A DNA stretch of 64,000 bases from Streptomyces lincolnensis (GCF_021173675.1 NZ_JAIHON010000027.1:1-64000); one strand, 5' to 3'; numbered from the stretch's first letter, positions 7,734-16,349 are shown. The notes: generated by a model not told the origin, from the sequence alone. Numbers and translations: made by a program.

Positions 7734-7769
7734 CCCGCCCGGAAGCCATGCCCGCACGGCCCGGGCGGG
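7734..7769 (+). terminator. Terminator-like hairpin after the DUF2993 gene
   Basis: The arms CCCGCCCGG and CCGGGCGGG (9 bp) are followed by a pyrimidine-rich TTCTTC tract. The hairpin lies 77 nt past the DUF2993 stop and before the Cys-leader promoter region, so it probably insulates the sulfur operon from upstream transcription. Confidence 0.55.
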
Positions 7770-7856
7770 TTCTTCATCCCATATTCCGGACGATCGCATC
7801 TCAGCATGCGACACACCGGTGACATGCCGGTATGTCCGTCCCTACGATCGACCACT

Positions 7857-7937
7857 ATGAAGCGACAGGCGGATCTCACGAAGCGGCGGGCAGTAGACCT
7901 GTGCCGCGTCGCCGCCATGCTCTGTCGCCCCTTCTGA
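7857..7937 (+). CDS. Cysteine-containing leader peptide of the sulfurtransferase operon
   Basis: A 26-codon ORF encodes MKRQADLTKRRAVDLCRVAA followed by MLCRPF, with two Cys codons (C16, C23) near the end. It sits 109 nt upstream of the thiosulfate sulfurtransferase gene. Such short leader peptides, with the recurring RRAVDLCRVA..LCR pattern, precede cysteine and sulfur-assimilation operons in Streptomyces, and Cys-rich leaders in mycobacteria act as cysteine-responsive attenuators. I infer that ribosome stalling at the Cys codons during cysteine shortage changes expression downstream. No clear Shine-Dalgarno sequence precedes it. Confidence 0.8.
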   Translation: MKRQADLTKRRAVDLCRVAAMLCRPF

Positions 7938-8046
7938 GCGGACGGCATCGGCCTCCGCATCCCCCGCCCTGGTGCTCCCAGGGCATCCGTGCGCCCCGCG
8001 CACCCTTCCGCACGCCCCGCCGCAACTGCCCCGGAGGAGAACGAGC

Positions 8047-8886
8047 ATGAGCCGCAGCGACGTCCTGGTCGACGCCGACTGGGTCGAGGCCAACCTCGAC
8101 AGCCCGAACATCGCGATCGTGGAGGTGGACGAGGACACGTCCGCCTACGAGAAGAACCACATCCGCAACGCGATCCGCATCGACTGGACCAAGGACCTCC
8201 AGGACCCGGTCCGCCGCGACTTCGTCGACCAGGAGGGCTTCGAGAAGCTCCTGTCCGCGAAGGGCATCGCCAACGACACCCTGGTGATCCTCTACGGCGG
8301 CAACAACAACTGGTTCGCGTCCTACGCCTACTGGTACTTCAAGCTCTACGGCCACGAGAACGTCAAGCTCCTCGACGGCGGCCGCAAGAAGTGGGAGCTG
8401 GACGCCCGCGAGCTGGTCGAGGAGGTCCCGGAGCGCCCGGCGACCGACTACAAGGCCAAGCCGCAGAACACCGCGATCCGCGCCTTCCGCGACGACGTCG
8501 TGGCGGCCATCGGCTCGCAGAACCTGGTCGACGTGCGCTCGCCCGACGAGTTCTCCGGCAAGCTGCTCGCCCCGGCCCACCTGCCGCAGGAGCAGTCGCA
8601 GCGTCCGGGCCACGTGCCCAGCGCCCGCAACATCCCGTGGTCGAAGAACGCCAACGACGACGGCACCTTCAAGTCGGACGACGAGCTCAAGGAGCTCTAC
8701 GCCGAGGAGCAGGTCGACCTGGCGAAGGACACCATCGCCTACTGCCGCATCGGTGAGCGCTCCGCGCTGACCTGGTTCGTCCTGCACGAGCTGCTCGGTG
8801 TCGAGAACGTCAAGAACTACGACGGCTCCTGGACCGAGTACGGCTCCCTGGTCGGCGTTCCGATCGAGCTCGGCGCCAACAAGTAA
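8047..8886 (+). CDS. sseA: Thiosulfate sulfurtransferase (two rhodanese domains)
   Basis: The 279-residue cytoplasmic enzyme has an inactive N-terminal rhodanese domain (about residues 1-130) and an active C-terminal one (about 155-275). The catalytic loop is CRIGERS, with the persulfide-forming Cys at about residue 233. It transfers sulfane sulfur from thiosulfate to an acceptor such as cyanide or a thiol. The ATG follows CGGAGGAGAAC, a strong ribosome binding site; in-frame upstream codons lack one. A Cys leader peptide lies upstream and DUF1416 58 bp downstream. This arrangement matches the actinobacterial cysA/sseA-DUF1416 pair. Confidence 0.95.
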   Translation: MSRSDVLVDADWVEANLDSPNIAIVEVDEDTSAYEKNHIRNAIRIDWTKDLQDPVRRDFVDQEGFEKLLSAKGIANDTLVILYGGNNNWFASYAYWYFKLYGHENVKLLDGGRKKWELDARELVEEVPERPATDYKAKPQNTAIRAFRDDVVAAIGSQNLVDVRSPDEFSGKLLAPAHLPQEQSQRPGHVPSARNIPWSKNANDDGTFKSDDELKELYAEEQVDLAKDTIAYCRIGERSALTWFVLHELLGVENVKNYDGSWTEYGSLVGVPIELGANK

Positions 8887-8944
8887 GCAAGCACGTCCCA
8901 CCCGACCGGCCTTCCTTCCGGTCAGACCCCTCTTGGAGAAAGAC

Positions 8945-9232
8945 ATGTGTGGAGCGAAGGCCGGCGGCCCCGACGCCTCGACGATCAAGCCCGGTGAGAC
9001 CACGATCCAGGGTCAGGTGACCCGCGACGGCGAGCCGGTGGTGGGCTACGTCCGCCTGCTGGACTCGACCGGCGAGTTCACCGCGGAGGTTCCCACCTCC
9101 GCCACCGGACAGTTCCGCTTCTACGCGGCCGAGGGCACCTGGACCGTGCGTGCGCTCGTCCCCGGCGGCACCGCCGACCGTACCGTCGTCGCCCAGCAGG
9201 GCGGCCTCGCGGAGGTCGCGATCGCCGTCTGA
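8945..9232 (+). CDS. DUF1416 protein
   Basis: The 95-residue protein matches the actinobacterial DUF1416 family, starting MCGAKAGGPDAST and carrying GQVTRDGEPVVGYVRLLD, which looks like a small carboxypeptidase-regulatory-like beta-sandwich. The single Cys at position 2 is typical of the family and could carry sulfur, but that is inference. TTGGAG lies 8 nt before the ATG. The constant pairing with the sulfurtransferase gene suggests a role in sulfane-sulfur metabolism. It is followed by a terminator-like hairpin. Confidence 0.9.
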   Translation: MCGAKAGGPDASTIKPGETTIQGQVTRDGEPVVGYVRLLDSTGEFTAEVPTSATGQFRFYAAEGTWTVRALVPGGTADRTVVAQQGGLAEVAIAV

Positions 9233-9251
9233 CGACGGTCGGGCACAGCGA

Positions 9252-9280
9252 GGGCTGCATCCCTGACCGGGGTGCGGCCC
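9252..9280 (+). terminator. Hairpin after the sulfurtransferase-DUF1416 operon
   Basis: GGGCTGCATCCC and GGGGTGCGGCCC form a 12-bp RNA stem with two G-U pairs and a 5-nt loop, 20 nt after the DUF1416 stop. TT follows but there is no long T run. Confidence 0.5.
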
Positions 9281-9309
9281 TTCGCCGTGTCCGGGCCTAC
9301 CCTGAAGAT

Positions 9310-9570
9310 ATGTACGCACGGCGACGTCACGTGTACTTCGCCATGATGGGCACCTGTATCGGGCTGTTCGTCCTGGCCTGGGGAGTCGTCCGCATCTGGT
9401 CGGTGCCGGTGGCCGTCGGGATGTGCGTGGTGGCGATGGTCATCCCGCCGGTCGCCGCCATGGTCGCCAACCGGCGCGGTCCCGACGACCGTTGGTGGGA
9501 CGACCCGTCCGGCGACCCGAAGTCCGACGAGTGGTGGGACGAGCTGGACGGCAAGAAGCGGCCGCAGTAA
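9310..9570 (+). CDS. DUF3099 small membrane protein
   Basis: The 86-residue protein has two hydrophobic helices (about residues 8-28 and 33-52) and a Trp/Asp-rich cytoplasmic tail (DDRWWDDP, DEWWDELDGKK). This matches the actinobacterial DUF3099 family, whose role is unknown. TACCCT ends 6 nt before the ATG and there is no ribosome binding site, so leaderless transcription is likely. It converges on the next minus-strand gene. Confidence 0.85.
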   Translation: MYARRRHVYFAMMGTCIGLFVLAWGVVRIWSVPVAVGMCVVAMVIPPVAAMVANRRGPDDRWWDDPSGDPKSDEWWDELDGKKRPQ

Positions 9571-9604
9571 GGCCGGTAAGGCCGCCTGTCCGGCCCCCTG
9601 CGGG

Positions 9605-10843
9605 TTATCCGATCGCCCGTCCCAGGACGTAGACCGCCGGTGCCGAGGCCGCCAGCGGCAGCGCGACGCCCGCCGTGAAGTGGACGAACCGCGACGGGTA
9701 GTCGTAGCTCGCGACCCGGTGGCCGATCAGCGCGCACACCGCCGCGCCCGCGCCCAGCAGGGCACCCTTCGTACCGAAGTCCGTCATGCCGCCGACCGCG
9801 ATGCCGGTTCCGGCCGCGGCGAGCAGGGCCACGACCACGGAGGCCGGCGTCGGCAGCGGCAGCGCGCGGGCCAGTACGGCGACCGCGACGGCGGCGGCGC
9901 CGACGGTGACCGCGTCCGGGTCGGCGGCGAGGTGACCGGTGGCGACGATGGCCAGGGCCGCCGAGGCGACGGTCGCCATCAGGCCGTACATCCGCTCGTC
10001 CGGGTCGGCGTGAGAGCGGAGCTGGAGGACGAGGGTCAGCAGCACCCACACGCCGAGGGTGCCGAGGATCGCGGCGGGCGCGTTCTCCCGGCCGGCCGCC
10101 AGGAGCGCGGCGTCCGCCACCAGCGCCCCCAGGAACGCCAGCGCGATGCCCTGCCGGGCCGGCCACATGCCGTTCAGCCGGAACCAGCCCGCGGCCGTCA
10201 CGGCCTGGAGGACGACGAGCGGCACGAGGAGGGCGTACGACCCGACGGCCGCCGTACCGGACAGGAGCAGGCCGAGGAGCGCGGTGAGCGCGGCGGGCTG
10301 CATGCCGGGTTCGATGATCGGGGACCGGCCTTCGAGCCGGGCCCGCTGCGCGTCGGTGATCCGGGCGTTGCCGGCGACGGTGGCGGGGCCGTAGGAGGAG
10401 GCGGCGGCGCCGTCGGGGGCGGGCGGTGCGGCTGCGGGCGGCGTCTGGGCGGGCCGCGGCTGCTGATGCCGCTGTTGTGCCTGCGGCGGCTGCTGCTGTG
10501 CCTGCTGATGCGGGTTGCCGTAGGGCGACGGGTCGTAGGGCGGCTGGTACGCGGCCTGGGCCGGCGTCTGCTGCGGCAGATACGCCGTCTCGGCCGCCGC
10601 GGCCTGCTGCCGCACCGGCTGGTGGACCTGGGTCTCCCAGGTCTGCCCCTGCCACTGCTGCGTGTACTGCTGGGCGGCCTGCGGATCCTCGTACCCCTCG
10701 TGCCCCTGGTACCCCGGCCACGCCTGCTGCTGGTACTGGTCGTACTCCTGGGGCTGCTGCCCCTGCGGGTACGGCTCCTGCGGGTACGGCTCCTGCGGAT
10801 ACTGCCCCTGCGGATACTGCCCCTGATACGGCTGGTCGGTCAT
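9605..10843 (-). CDS. Polytopic membrane protein with Gln/Pro/Tyr-rich N-terminal repeats
   Basis: The protein of about 412 residues has a low-complexity cytoplasmic region of about 170 residues rich in Q, P, Y and G (repeated YPQEPYPQ and YPQGQYPQ units), followed by about eight to ten hydrophobic helices. ATG at 10843 is preferred because GGAGG lies 6 nt upstream; the alternative GTG at 10849 overlaps the moaD-like stop but sits too close to that site. I recognise no transporter or enzyme motif. The disordered tail could mediate protein contacts, but this is not shown. Confidence 0.8.
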   Translation of the reverse strand: MTDQPYQGQYPQGQYPQEPYPQEPYPQGQQPQEYDQYQQQAWPGYQGHEGYEDPQAAQQYTQQWQGQTWETQVHQPVRQQAAAAETAYLPQQTPAQAAYQPPYDPSPYGNPHQQAQQQPPQAQQRHQQPRPAQTPPAAAPPAPDGAAASSYGPATVAGNARITDAQRARLEGRSPIIEPGMQPAALTALLGLLLSGTAAVGSYALLVPLVVLQAVTAAGWFRLNGMWPARQGIALAFLGALVADAALLAAGRENAPAAILGTLGVWVLLTLVLQLRSHADPDERMYGLMATVASAALAIVATGHLAADPDAVTVGAAAVAVAVLARALPLPTPASVVVALLAAAGTGIAVGGMTDFGTKGALLGAGAAVCALIGHRVASYDYPSRFVHFTAGVALPLAASAPAVYVLGRAIG

Positions 10844-10845
10844 CG

Positions 10846-11100
10846 TCACCCTCCTGCGAACGGCGGGAGCACCTCGACCGTGCCGCCGTCGGCCAGCCGT
10901 ACCGTCTCATGTCCGCGGGTGCCCACGGGGTCACCGTCGACGAGGAAGGAGCATCGCCGCAGGACGCGCGTGAGTTCACCGGGGTGTCGCTCACGCACCG
11001 CGTCCAGCGCCTCGGCGAGGGTGGCCGCGTCGAACGGCTCCTCGGCGATGCCGGCCGCGGCCTTCGCGGCGGCCCAGTAGCGCACCGTGACCTTTGGCAT
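10846..11100 (-). CDS. MoaD/ThiS-family sulfur carrier protein
   Basis: The 84-residue ubiquitin-like protein begins MPKVTVRYWAAAKAAAG and ends in the diagnostic diglycine PPFAGG. In the family the C-terminal glycine is adenylated and then thiocarboxylated to donate sulfur for molybdopterin or related synthesis. No other molybdenum-cofactor gene is nearby, so the pathway is not fixed by context. The stop overlaps the GTG/ATG region of the polytopic membrane protein downstream, implying coupled translation. Confidence 0.9.
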   Translation of the reverse strand: MPKVTVRYWAAAKAAAGIAEEPFDAATLAEALDAVRERHPGELTRVLRRCSFLVDGDPVGTRGHETVRLADGGTVEVLPPFAGG

Positions 11101-11137
11101 GCGGTTCCTCAATCGATCGGCTGTGTACCCCGTCAGG

Positions 11138-12025
11138 CTAGCCGCCCCGTGCGGCGGCCCAGTAACCGATCCTGGCCAGGAGCTCGTCCGTGGCCGCGTG
11201 CTCCGCGTGGCCCATGCCGGGCTCCAGCCAGAGTTCGCCGTGGTCACCGGCGGCGGTGGCGAGCATGCGGGGATGGTCGACGGGGAAGTAGCCGTCCCGG
11301 TCGCCGTGCACGAGGAGGAGAGGGGTGGGGGCGATCCGTGGCACCGCCTCGACGGGAGAGAGAGGTACGGGGTTCCACTCCCGGTGGTGGATACGGGTAC
11401 GGAAGCCGTAGCGGCCCACCAGGCGGCCTTCGGGGCGCGTGACGAGCCAGTGGAGGCGGCGCATGGGGGCCGTGCCGCGGTAGTACCAGCGGGCGGGAGC
11501 GCTCACGGAGACCACGGCGTCGGTGTGCGCTCCCGTGCGCCCCGCCCTGTCCGGTCCGCCGTCGAGTCCGCCCTCCGGCCGGTACAGGGCCGCGTGCCGC
11601 AGGGCCACCGAGCCGCCCATGGAGAAGCCGATGGTCGTCACGCGCGCGTGGCCGAGTTCGCGCGCCCAGGCGACCGCGGCCGCCAGATCCAGCACCTCGC
11701 GGTCGCCGACCGTCGAGCGCCCGCCGGAGGCCCCGTGGCCGCGGAAGGAGAAGGTGACCACGGCGCCGTACCGCGTGAACGTCTTCACCACCCGGCGAAC
11801 ATGAGGACGATCCACATCGCCCGTGAAACCGTGCGCGATCACGAACACCAGGTCACGCGGAGGTGGCGCGGAGGCGTCGTATACGACGGCCGGCGGATCG
11901 TATACGGAATCGATCGTCACGCCGTCGACCGTGTACAGAAACGTCCGGATAGGTGCGCGTCTGCTCGTCTCAGAGTGTGGACGTGCGGTGGAACGCACCA
12001 CACGACCTGCCGGATCCATGCCCAT
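11138..12025 (-). CDS. Alpha/beta hydrolase
   Basis: The 295-residue cytoplasmic protein has the alpha/beta hydrolase fold: an oxyanion-region HGFTGD near residue 68, the nucleophile elbow G-F-S-M-G-G near residue 128, an acid in HGDRDGYFP near residue 250, and a late His in GMGHAEHA near residue 275. Substrate is unknown; esterase or lipase-like activity is the family expectation. The ATG at 12025 is preceded by AGGAG with 10-nt spacing. It is divergent from glnR, with 118 bp between the two starts. Confidence 0.9.
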   Translation of the reverse strand: MGMDPAGRVVRSTARPHSETSRRAPIRTFLYTVDGVTIDSVYDPPAVVYDASAPPPRDLVFVIAHGFTGDVDRPHVRRVVKTFTRYGAVVTFSFRGHGASGGRSTVGDREVLDLAAAVAWARELGHARVTTIGFSMGGSVALRHAALYRPEGGLDGGPDRAGRTGAHTDAVVSVSAPARWYYRGTAPMRRLHWLVTRPEGRLVGRYGFRTRIHHREWNPVPLSPVEAVPRIAPTPLLLVHGDRDGYFPVDHPRMLATAAGDHGELWLEPGMGHAEHAATDELLARIGYWAAARGG

Positions 12026-12047
12026 GTGGGCTATTCTCCTGAACAGA

Positions 12048-12079
12048 GGACTCGGGCAACGCAGCCCCCGGGTCCTTTT
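12048..12079 (+). terminator. Terminator-like hairpin and T run upstream of glnR
   Basis: GGACTCGGG and CCCGGGTCC form a 9-bp stem with one G-U pair and a 10-nt loop, followed at once by TTTTGTGCTTT. This has full intrinsic-terminator form on the plus strand, but it lies 65 nt before the glnR start and just after the divergent hydrolase start. It could end a short plus-strand RNA or attenuate glnR. Confidence 0.55.
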
Positions 12080-12143
12080 GTGCTTTCGGTACCCCCGTAT
12101 ACGAAAGCCGCGACCTCGCCGGGACCGAGGAGGAACCAGTCGT

Positions 12144-12923
12144 ATGAGTTCTCTGCTACTCCTGACCAATGCCCTCCAGCCGTCGACGGAGGTGCTGCCC
12201 GCCCTCGGACTGCTGCTGCACAACGTGCGCGTGGCTCCGGCGGAGGGCCCCGCCCTCGTCGACACCCCCGGTGCGGACGTCATCCTCATCGACGGACGCC
12301 GTGACCTCCCGCAGGTCCGCAGTCTGTGCCAGCTCCTGCGCTCCACGGGGCCGGGCTGTCCGCTCATCCTCGTGGTCACCGAGGGCGGCCTCGCCGCCGT
12401 CACCGCCGACTGGGGCATCGACGACGTCCTGCTCGACACCGCCGGTCCGGCGGAGGTCGAGGCCCGCCTCCGGCTCGCCATGGGCCGGCAGCAGATCGTC
12501 AACGACGACTCCCCGATGGAGATCCGCAACGGCGACCTCTCGGTCGACGAGGCGACCTACAGCGCGAAGCTCAAGGGCCGGGTCCTGGACCTGACCTTCA
12601 AGGAGTTCGAGCTCCTCAAGTACCTCGCCCAGCACCCGGGCCGCGTCTTCACCCGCGCCCAGCTGCTCCAGGAGGTCTGGGGCTACGACTACTTCGGCGG
12701 CACCCGGACGGTCGACGTCCACGTACGCCGGCTGCGTGCCAAGCTCGGACCCGAGCACGAGTCGCTGATCGGGACCGTCCGGAACGTCGGTTATCGATTC
12801 GTTACGCCCGAGAAGGGCGACCGCGTCGGCGACGAGGCCAAGGCCGCGGCGGGGCGGCCAAAGCCGGAGGATGCGGACGAGACGGCCGCTCTGGACGAGA
12901 CCGAGATCCCGGCCGAGGCGTAA
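12144..12923 (+). CDS. glnR: GlnR, global nitrogen-response regulator (OmpR family)
   Basis: The 259-residue protein has an atypical receiver domain (about residues 1-115, starting MSSLLLLTNALQPSTEVLP) and a winged-helix DNA-binding domain (about 125-225: LDLTFKEFELLKYLAQHPGR, VDVHVRRLRAKLG, VGYRF). A Pro/Lys/Asp-rich tail follows. GlnR is the orphan regulator of glnA, amtB, glnK, nir and nas genes in Streptomyces. No histidine kinase is adjacent, as expected. GAGGAGG precedes the ATG. Possible leader-hairpin control is noted at 12048-12079. Confidence 0.95.
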   Translation: MSSLLLLTNALQPSTEVLPALGLLLHNVRVAPAEGPALVDTPGADVILIDGRRDLPQVRSLCQLLRSTGPGCPLILVVTEGGLAAVTADWGIDDVLLDTAGPAEVEARLRLAMGRQQIVNDDSPMEIRNGDLSVDEATYSAKLKGRVLDLTFKEFELLKYLAQHPGRVFTRAQLLQEVWGYDYFGGTRTVDVHVRRLRAKLGPEHESLIGTVRNVGYRFVTPEKGDRVGDEAKAAAGRPKPEDADETAALDETEIPAEA

Positions 12924-13008
12924 CGGGGCCGGTGGCGGGCATCGCTTGGGTACAGGGAGCCGTCCTTCCGCCCTGCCCAGGGCTGGTCCATCCGCGTAGA
13001 CTCCGGCC

Positions 13009-14031
13009 GTGGCCAAGGTAACCAGGGATGACGTGGCGCGACTGGCGGGGACGTCCACCGCCGTCGTCAGCTATGTCATCAACAACGGACCCCGGCCGGT
13101 TGCCCCGGCCACGCGCGAGCGTGTCCTCGCCGCGATCAAGGAACTGGGCTACCGCCCCGACCGGGTCGCCCAGGCGATGGCGTCCCGCCGCACGGATCTC
13201 ATAGGCCTGATCCTCCCCGATGCCCGCCAGCCCTACTTCGGGGAGATGGCCCACGCGGTCGAGCAGGCCGCCTCCGAGCGCGGGAAGATGGTCCTCGTCG
13301 GCAACACCGACTACGTCGCCGAGCGCGAGGTCCACTATCTGCGGGCGTTCCTCGGGATGCGGGTCTCCGGGCTGATCCTGGTCTCGCACGCGCTGAACGA
13401 CCTGGCCGCCGCCGAGATAGAGGCCTGGGACGCCCGGGTCGTCCTGCTGCACGAACGCCCCGAGGCCATCGACGACGTCGCCGTCGTCACCGACGACCTC
13501 GGCGGCGCCCAGCTCGCCGTACAGCACCTGCTGGAGCACGGCTACGAGTACGTCGCCTGTGTGGGCGGCACCGCCGAGACCCCGTCCGTCGGCGACCCCG
13601 TCTCCGACCACGTCGAGGGCTGGCGGCGCGCGATGCGCGAGGCGGGGGTGTCCACGGAGGGCCGGCTCTTCGAGGCGCCCTACAACCGGTACGACGCGTA
13701 TCGCGTAGCCCTGGAGATCCTCTCCGGGCCGCGGCGGCCTCCGGCGATCTTCTGCTCCACCGACGACCAGGCCATCGGCGTGCTGCGTGCCGCGCGGGAG
13801 CTGCGGCTGGACGTGCCGGGCCAGCTGGCCGTGGCCGGCTTCGACGACATCAAGGAAGCCGCGCTGGCGGATCCGCCGCTGACGACGATCGCGTCGGACC
13901 GGTCGGGGATGGCCCGGGCCGCGGTGGATCTCGTCCTGGACGACGGGCTGCGGGTGGCGGGGTCGCGGCGGGAGCGGTTGAAGCAGTTCCCGTCCCGGTT
14001 GGTGGTACGGAAGTCCTGTGGGTGCGCGTAG
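13009..14031 (+). CDS. LacI-family transcriptional regulator
   Basis: The 340-residue protein has a LacI helix-turn-helix (residues 1-50, VTRDDVARLAGTSTAVVSYV with hinge VAQAMASRRTDLIGLI) and a periplasmic-binding-protein-like effector domain. The C-terminus KSCGCA, with two Cys, is unusual for a sugar regulator. No sugar-uptake genes are adjacent, so the ligand is unknown. TAGACT ends 6 nt before the GTG and no ribosome binding site is present, so the transcript is probably leaderless. Confidence 0.9.
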   Translation: MAKVTRDDVARLAGTSTAVVSYVINNGPRPVAPATRERVLAAIKELGYRPDRVAQAMASRRTDLIGLILPDARQPYFGEMAHAVEQAASERGKMVLVGNTDYVAEREVHYLRAFLGMRVSGLILVSHALNDLAAAEIEAWDARVVLLHERPEAIDDVAVVTDDLGGAQLAVQHLLEHGYEYVACVGGTAETPSVGDPVSDHVEGWRRAMREAGVSTEGRLFEAPYNRYDAYRVALEILSGPRRPPAIFCSTDDQAIGVLRAARELRLDVPGQLAVAGFDDIKEAALADPPLTTIASDRSGMARAAVDLVLDDGLRVAGSRRERLKQFPSRLVVRKSCGCA

Positions 14032-14172
14032 GGCGCCGGGGACTTCCTGAAGGTTCCCTGAGAGACCCCCGTAAGCTGCGAGAACCGTCTTTATATCGGG
14101 CGAACCAGCTTCTGCCGGGGTTCTCAGCCGGCACTCAGGAAGCTCTCATGGTCGCCGGACATCGTTGGTGTC

Positions 14173-15213
14173 ATGACCGAGAGCTTCCGCGGCAGTGGTG
14201 AGGACGAGAACCCCGAGACCGCGTACCCCCAGCAGCAGTACGCCTCCACTCCGGTGAACCCGGAGTGGCCGCCCCCGCCGGCCCACGCCCCGGCGCCCGC
14301 CGCCGCCCAGGCACACACCCACACCCACGCCCACGCGCCGAAGAAGCGCACCCGGGGCCCGCTCGCCCTCCTCGCCGCCGTGGCGATCGTCGCCGCGGCC
14401 GTCGGTGGCGGCACCGCGTACGGCATCCAGGAGCTGACCGGCAGCGACACGGTCGCCTCCAGCAGCACCAGCACCAACGTGGTGCCGTCCTCCGCCAAGG
14501 GCACGGTCTCCGGGGTCGCCAAGGCGGTCAGCCCGAGCATCGTCGAGATCAACGCCACCTCGAACGCCGGTGAGTCCACCGGTTCCGGCGTGATCATCAC
14601 CGACGACGGCGAGATCATCACCAACAACCACGTCGTCACCGGCGCCACCACCGTCAAGGTGAGCACCAGCGACGGCAAGACCTACACCGCGAAGGTGCTC
14701 GGCACCGACGCCAAGAAGGACCTCGCCCTGATCAAGCTGGAGAACGCCTCCGGCCTGACCCCGGCCACCCTCGGCAACTCCGACGGGGTCCAGGTCGGCG
14801 ACGAGGTCGTGGCGATCGGCTCCCCCGAGGGCCTGACCGGCACGGTGACCAGCGGCATCGTCTCCGCCCTGAACCGGGACGTGACCGTCTCCACGGACGA
14901 GAGCCAGGGGCAGCAGCAACAGCAGGGTGGCGGCGGCTGGCCGTTCGAGTTCGGTGGTCAGCAGTTCAACGGCGACACCGGCTCGTCCACGACGACGTAC
15001 AAGGCGATCCAGACGGACGCCTCGCTCAACCCCGGCAACTCCGGCGGCGCCCTGATCGACATGAACGGGAACATCATCGGCATCAACTCGGCGATGTACT
15101 CCTCCGCCGCCAGCTCGTCCGACGCGGGCAGCCAGGGTCTCGGCTTCGCCATCCCGATCAACACCGTCAAGTCCGACCTGGCCACGCTGCGGGCCGGCGG
15201 TTCCGACAGCTGA
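14173..15213 (+). CDS. HtrA/DegP-like membrane-anchored serine protease without a PDZ domain
   Basis: The 346-residue protein has a Pro-rich cytoplasmic tail with a His cluster (HTHTHAHA, residues 48-55), one membrane helix (about 62-84) and a trypsin-like domain outside. The triad is visible as H153 (NNHVV), D183 (KKDLALIKL) and S290 (NPGNSGGAL). The protein ends at about the point where HtrA proteases normally begin a PDZ domain. It lies upstream of a two-component system, an arrangement like mycobacterial pepD-mprAB, so envelope-stress proteolysis is the likely role. The His cluster could bind metal; that is inference. Confidence 0.9.
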   Translation: MTESFRGSGEDENPETAYPQQQYASTPVNPEWPPPPAHAPAPAAAQAHTHTHAHAPKKRTRGPLALLAAVAIVAAAVGGGTAYGIQELTGSDTVASSSTSTNVVPSSAKGTVSGVAKAVSPSIVEINATSNAGESTGSGVIITDDGEIITNNHVVTGATTVKVSTSDGKTYTAKVLGTDAKKDLALIKLENASGLTPATLGNSDGVQVGDEVVAIGSPEGLTGTVTSGIVSALNRDVTVSTDESQGQQQQQGGGGWPFEFGGQQFNGDTGSSTTTYKAIQTDASLNPGNSGGALIDMNGNIIGINSAMYSSAASSSDAGSQGLGFAIPINTVKSDLATLRAGGSDS

Positions 15214-15241
15214 CACCGGCACGCCTCGTGAGGAGCACGTC

Positions 15242-15439
15242 ATGACCAAGACGATCCAGCAGGTCTCGCACACGGTGGCCGGCGGCGACCCGGCCGGTCT
15301 CGCCCTCGCCCTCGCCGTGGCGCACGAGCTGCACGCGCCGGCGCCCCGGGCACCCGAGGTGGCCCTCGCCGCCGGGACGGGCCGCCGGGCGACGGCCGCG
15401 GCCGCGCGCCGCCGCCGGCGTGCCGCTCTGCGCGGCTGA
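15242..15439 (+). CDS. Small Ala/Arg-rich protein of unknown function
   Basis: The 65-residue ORF begins MTKTIQQVSHTVAGGDPAGL and ends in an Arg-rich tail (AAAARRRRRAALRG). GAGGAG sits 6 nt before the ATG, a strong ribosome binding site. It lies 28 bp after the htrA stop in the same orientation and may be part of that transcript. No domain is recognised. The high-GC composition means a chance ORF cannot be fully excluded. Confidence 0.55.
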   Translation: MTKTIQQVSHTVAGGDPAGLALALAVAHELHAPAPRAPEVALAAGTGRRATAAAARRRRRAALRG

Positions 15440-15603
15440 TCACCCGGGGCCCCAGTGGCTCCCTCCCTCCTGCTCGTACCCCCCGTCTCCTCCTGCTCCT
15501 CCTACAGCGCCGACCGGGAATCGTGCGAGGCTGAGAGCGTTCGGCCCCGTTTCAGCCCCTTCCGTTCTCTGCCGGCCCCCGCATCCCGAGGAATCCCAAG
15601 CCC

Positions 15604-16341
15604 ATGAGCCCCGCCGATGGTGACCGTGACACCCAGCGCATCCTGATCGTCGACGACGAGCCGGCGGTGCGCGAGGCCCTCCAGCGCAGCCTCGCCTTCG
15701 AGGGCTACGACACGGAGGTCGCGGTCGACGGCGCGGACGCCCTGGAGAAGGCGGCCGCGTACCAGCCCGACCTGGTGGTCCTGGACATCCAGATGCCCCG
15801 CATGGACGGCCTCACCGCCGCCCGCCGGATCCGCGGCACCGGCGACACCACGCCGATCCTGATGCTGACGGCCCGCGACACGGTCGGCGACCGGGTCACC
15901 GGGCTCGACGCGGGCGCCGACGACTACCTCGTCAAGCCGTTCGAGCTGGACGAACTCTTCGCCCGCGTCCGGGCGTTGCTGCGGCGCAGCTCCTACGCGG
16001 CGGCCTCCGGCTCGAACGCCGTCGAGGACGACGAGGCCCTCACCTTCGCCGACCTGCGCATGAACCTCGCGACCCGTGAGGTGACGCGGGGCGGGCGTCC
16101 CGTGGAACTGACCCGCACGGAGTTCACGCTCCTGGAGATGTTCATGGCCCATCCGCGGCAGGTCCTCACGCGCGAGCAGATCCTGAAGGCCGTGTGGGGC
16201 TTCGACTTCGAGCCCTCCTCCAACTCCCTGGACGTCTACGTCATGTACCTGCGCCGCAAGACCGAGGCGGGCGGCGAACCCCGGCTCGTGCACACGGTGC
16301 GCGGGGTGGGGTATGTGCTGCGCCAGGGCGGCGCGGAGTGA
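15604..16341 (+). CDS. OmpR-family response regulator (MprA/CseB-like)
   Basis: The 245-residue protein has a receiver domain with the acidic pocket IVDDE, the phosphoacceptor Asp in LVVLDIQMP (about residue 61), the conserved Thr in MLTARD and Lys in YLVKPFELDELFARVRALLRR. A winged-helix output domain follows (about residues 145-240). The downstream kinase overlaps its stop, so they form one two-component system. Position next to an HtrA-like protease suggests that it senses cell-envelope stress. Confidence 0.93.
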   Translation: MSPADGDRDTQRILIVDDEPAVREALQRSLAFEGYDTEVAVDGADALEKAAAYQPDLVVLDIQMPRMDGLTAARRIRGTGDTTPILMLTARDTVGDRVTGLDAGADDYLVKPFELDELFARVRALLRRSSYAAASGSNAVEDDEALTFADLRMNLATREVTRGGRPVELTRTEFTLLEMFMAHPRQVLTREQILKAVWGFDFEPSSNSLDVYVMYLRRKTEAGGEPRLVHTVRGVGYVLRQGGAE

Positions 16342-16349
16342 GGCATGTG

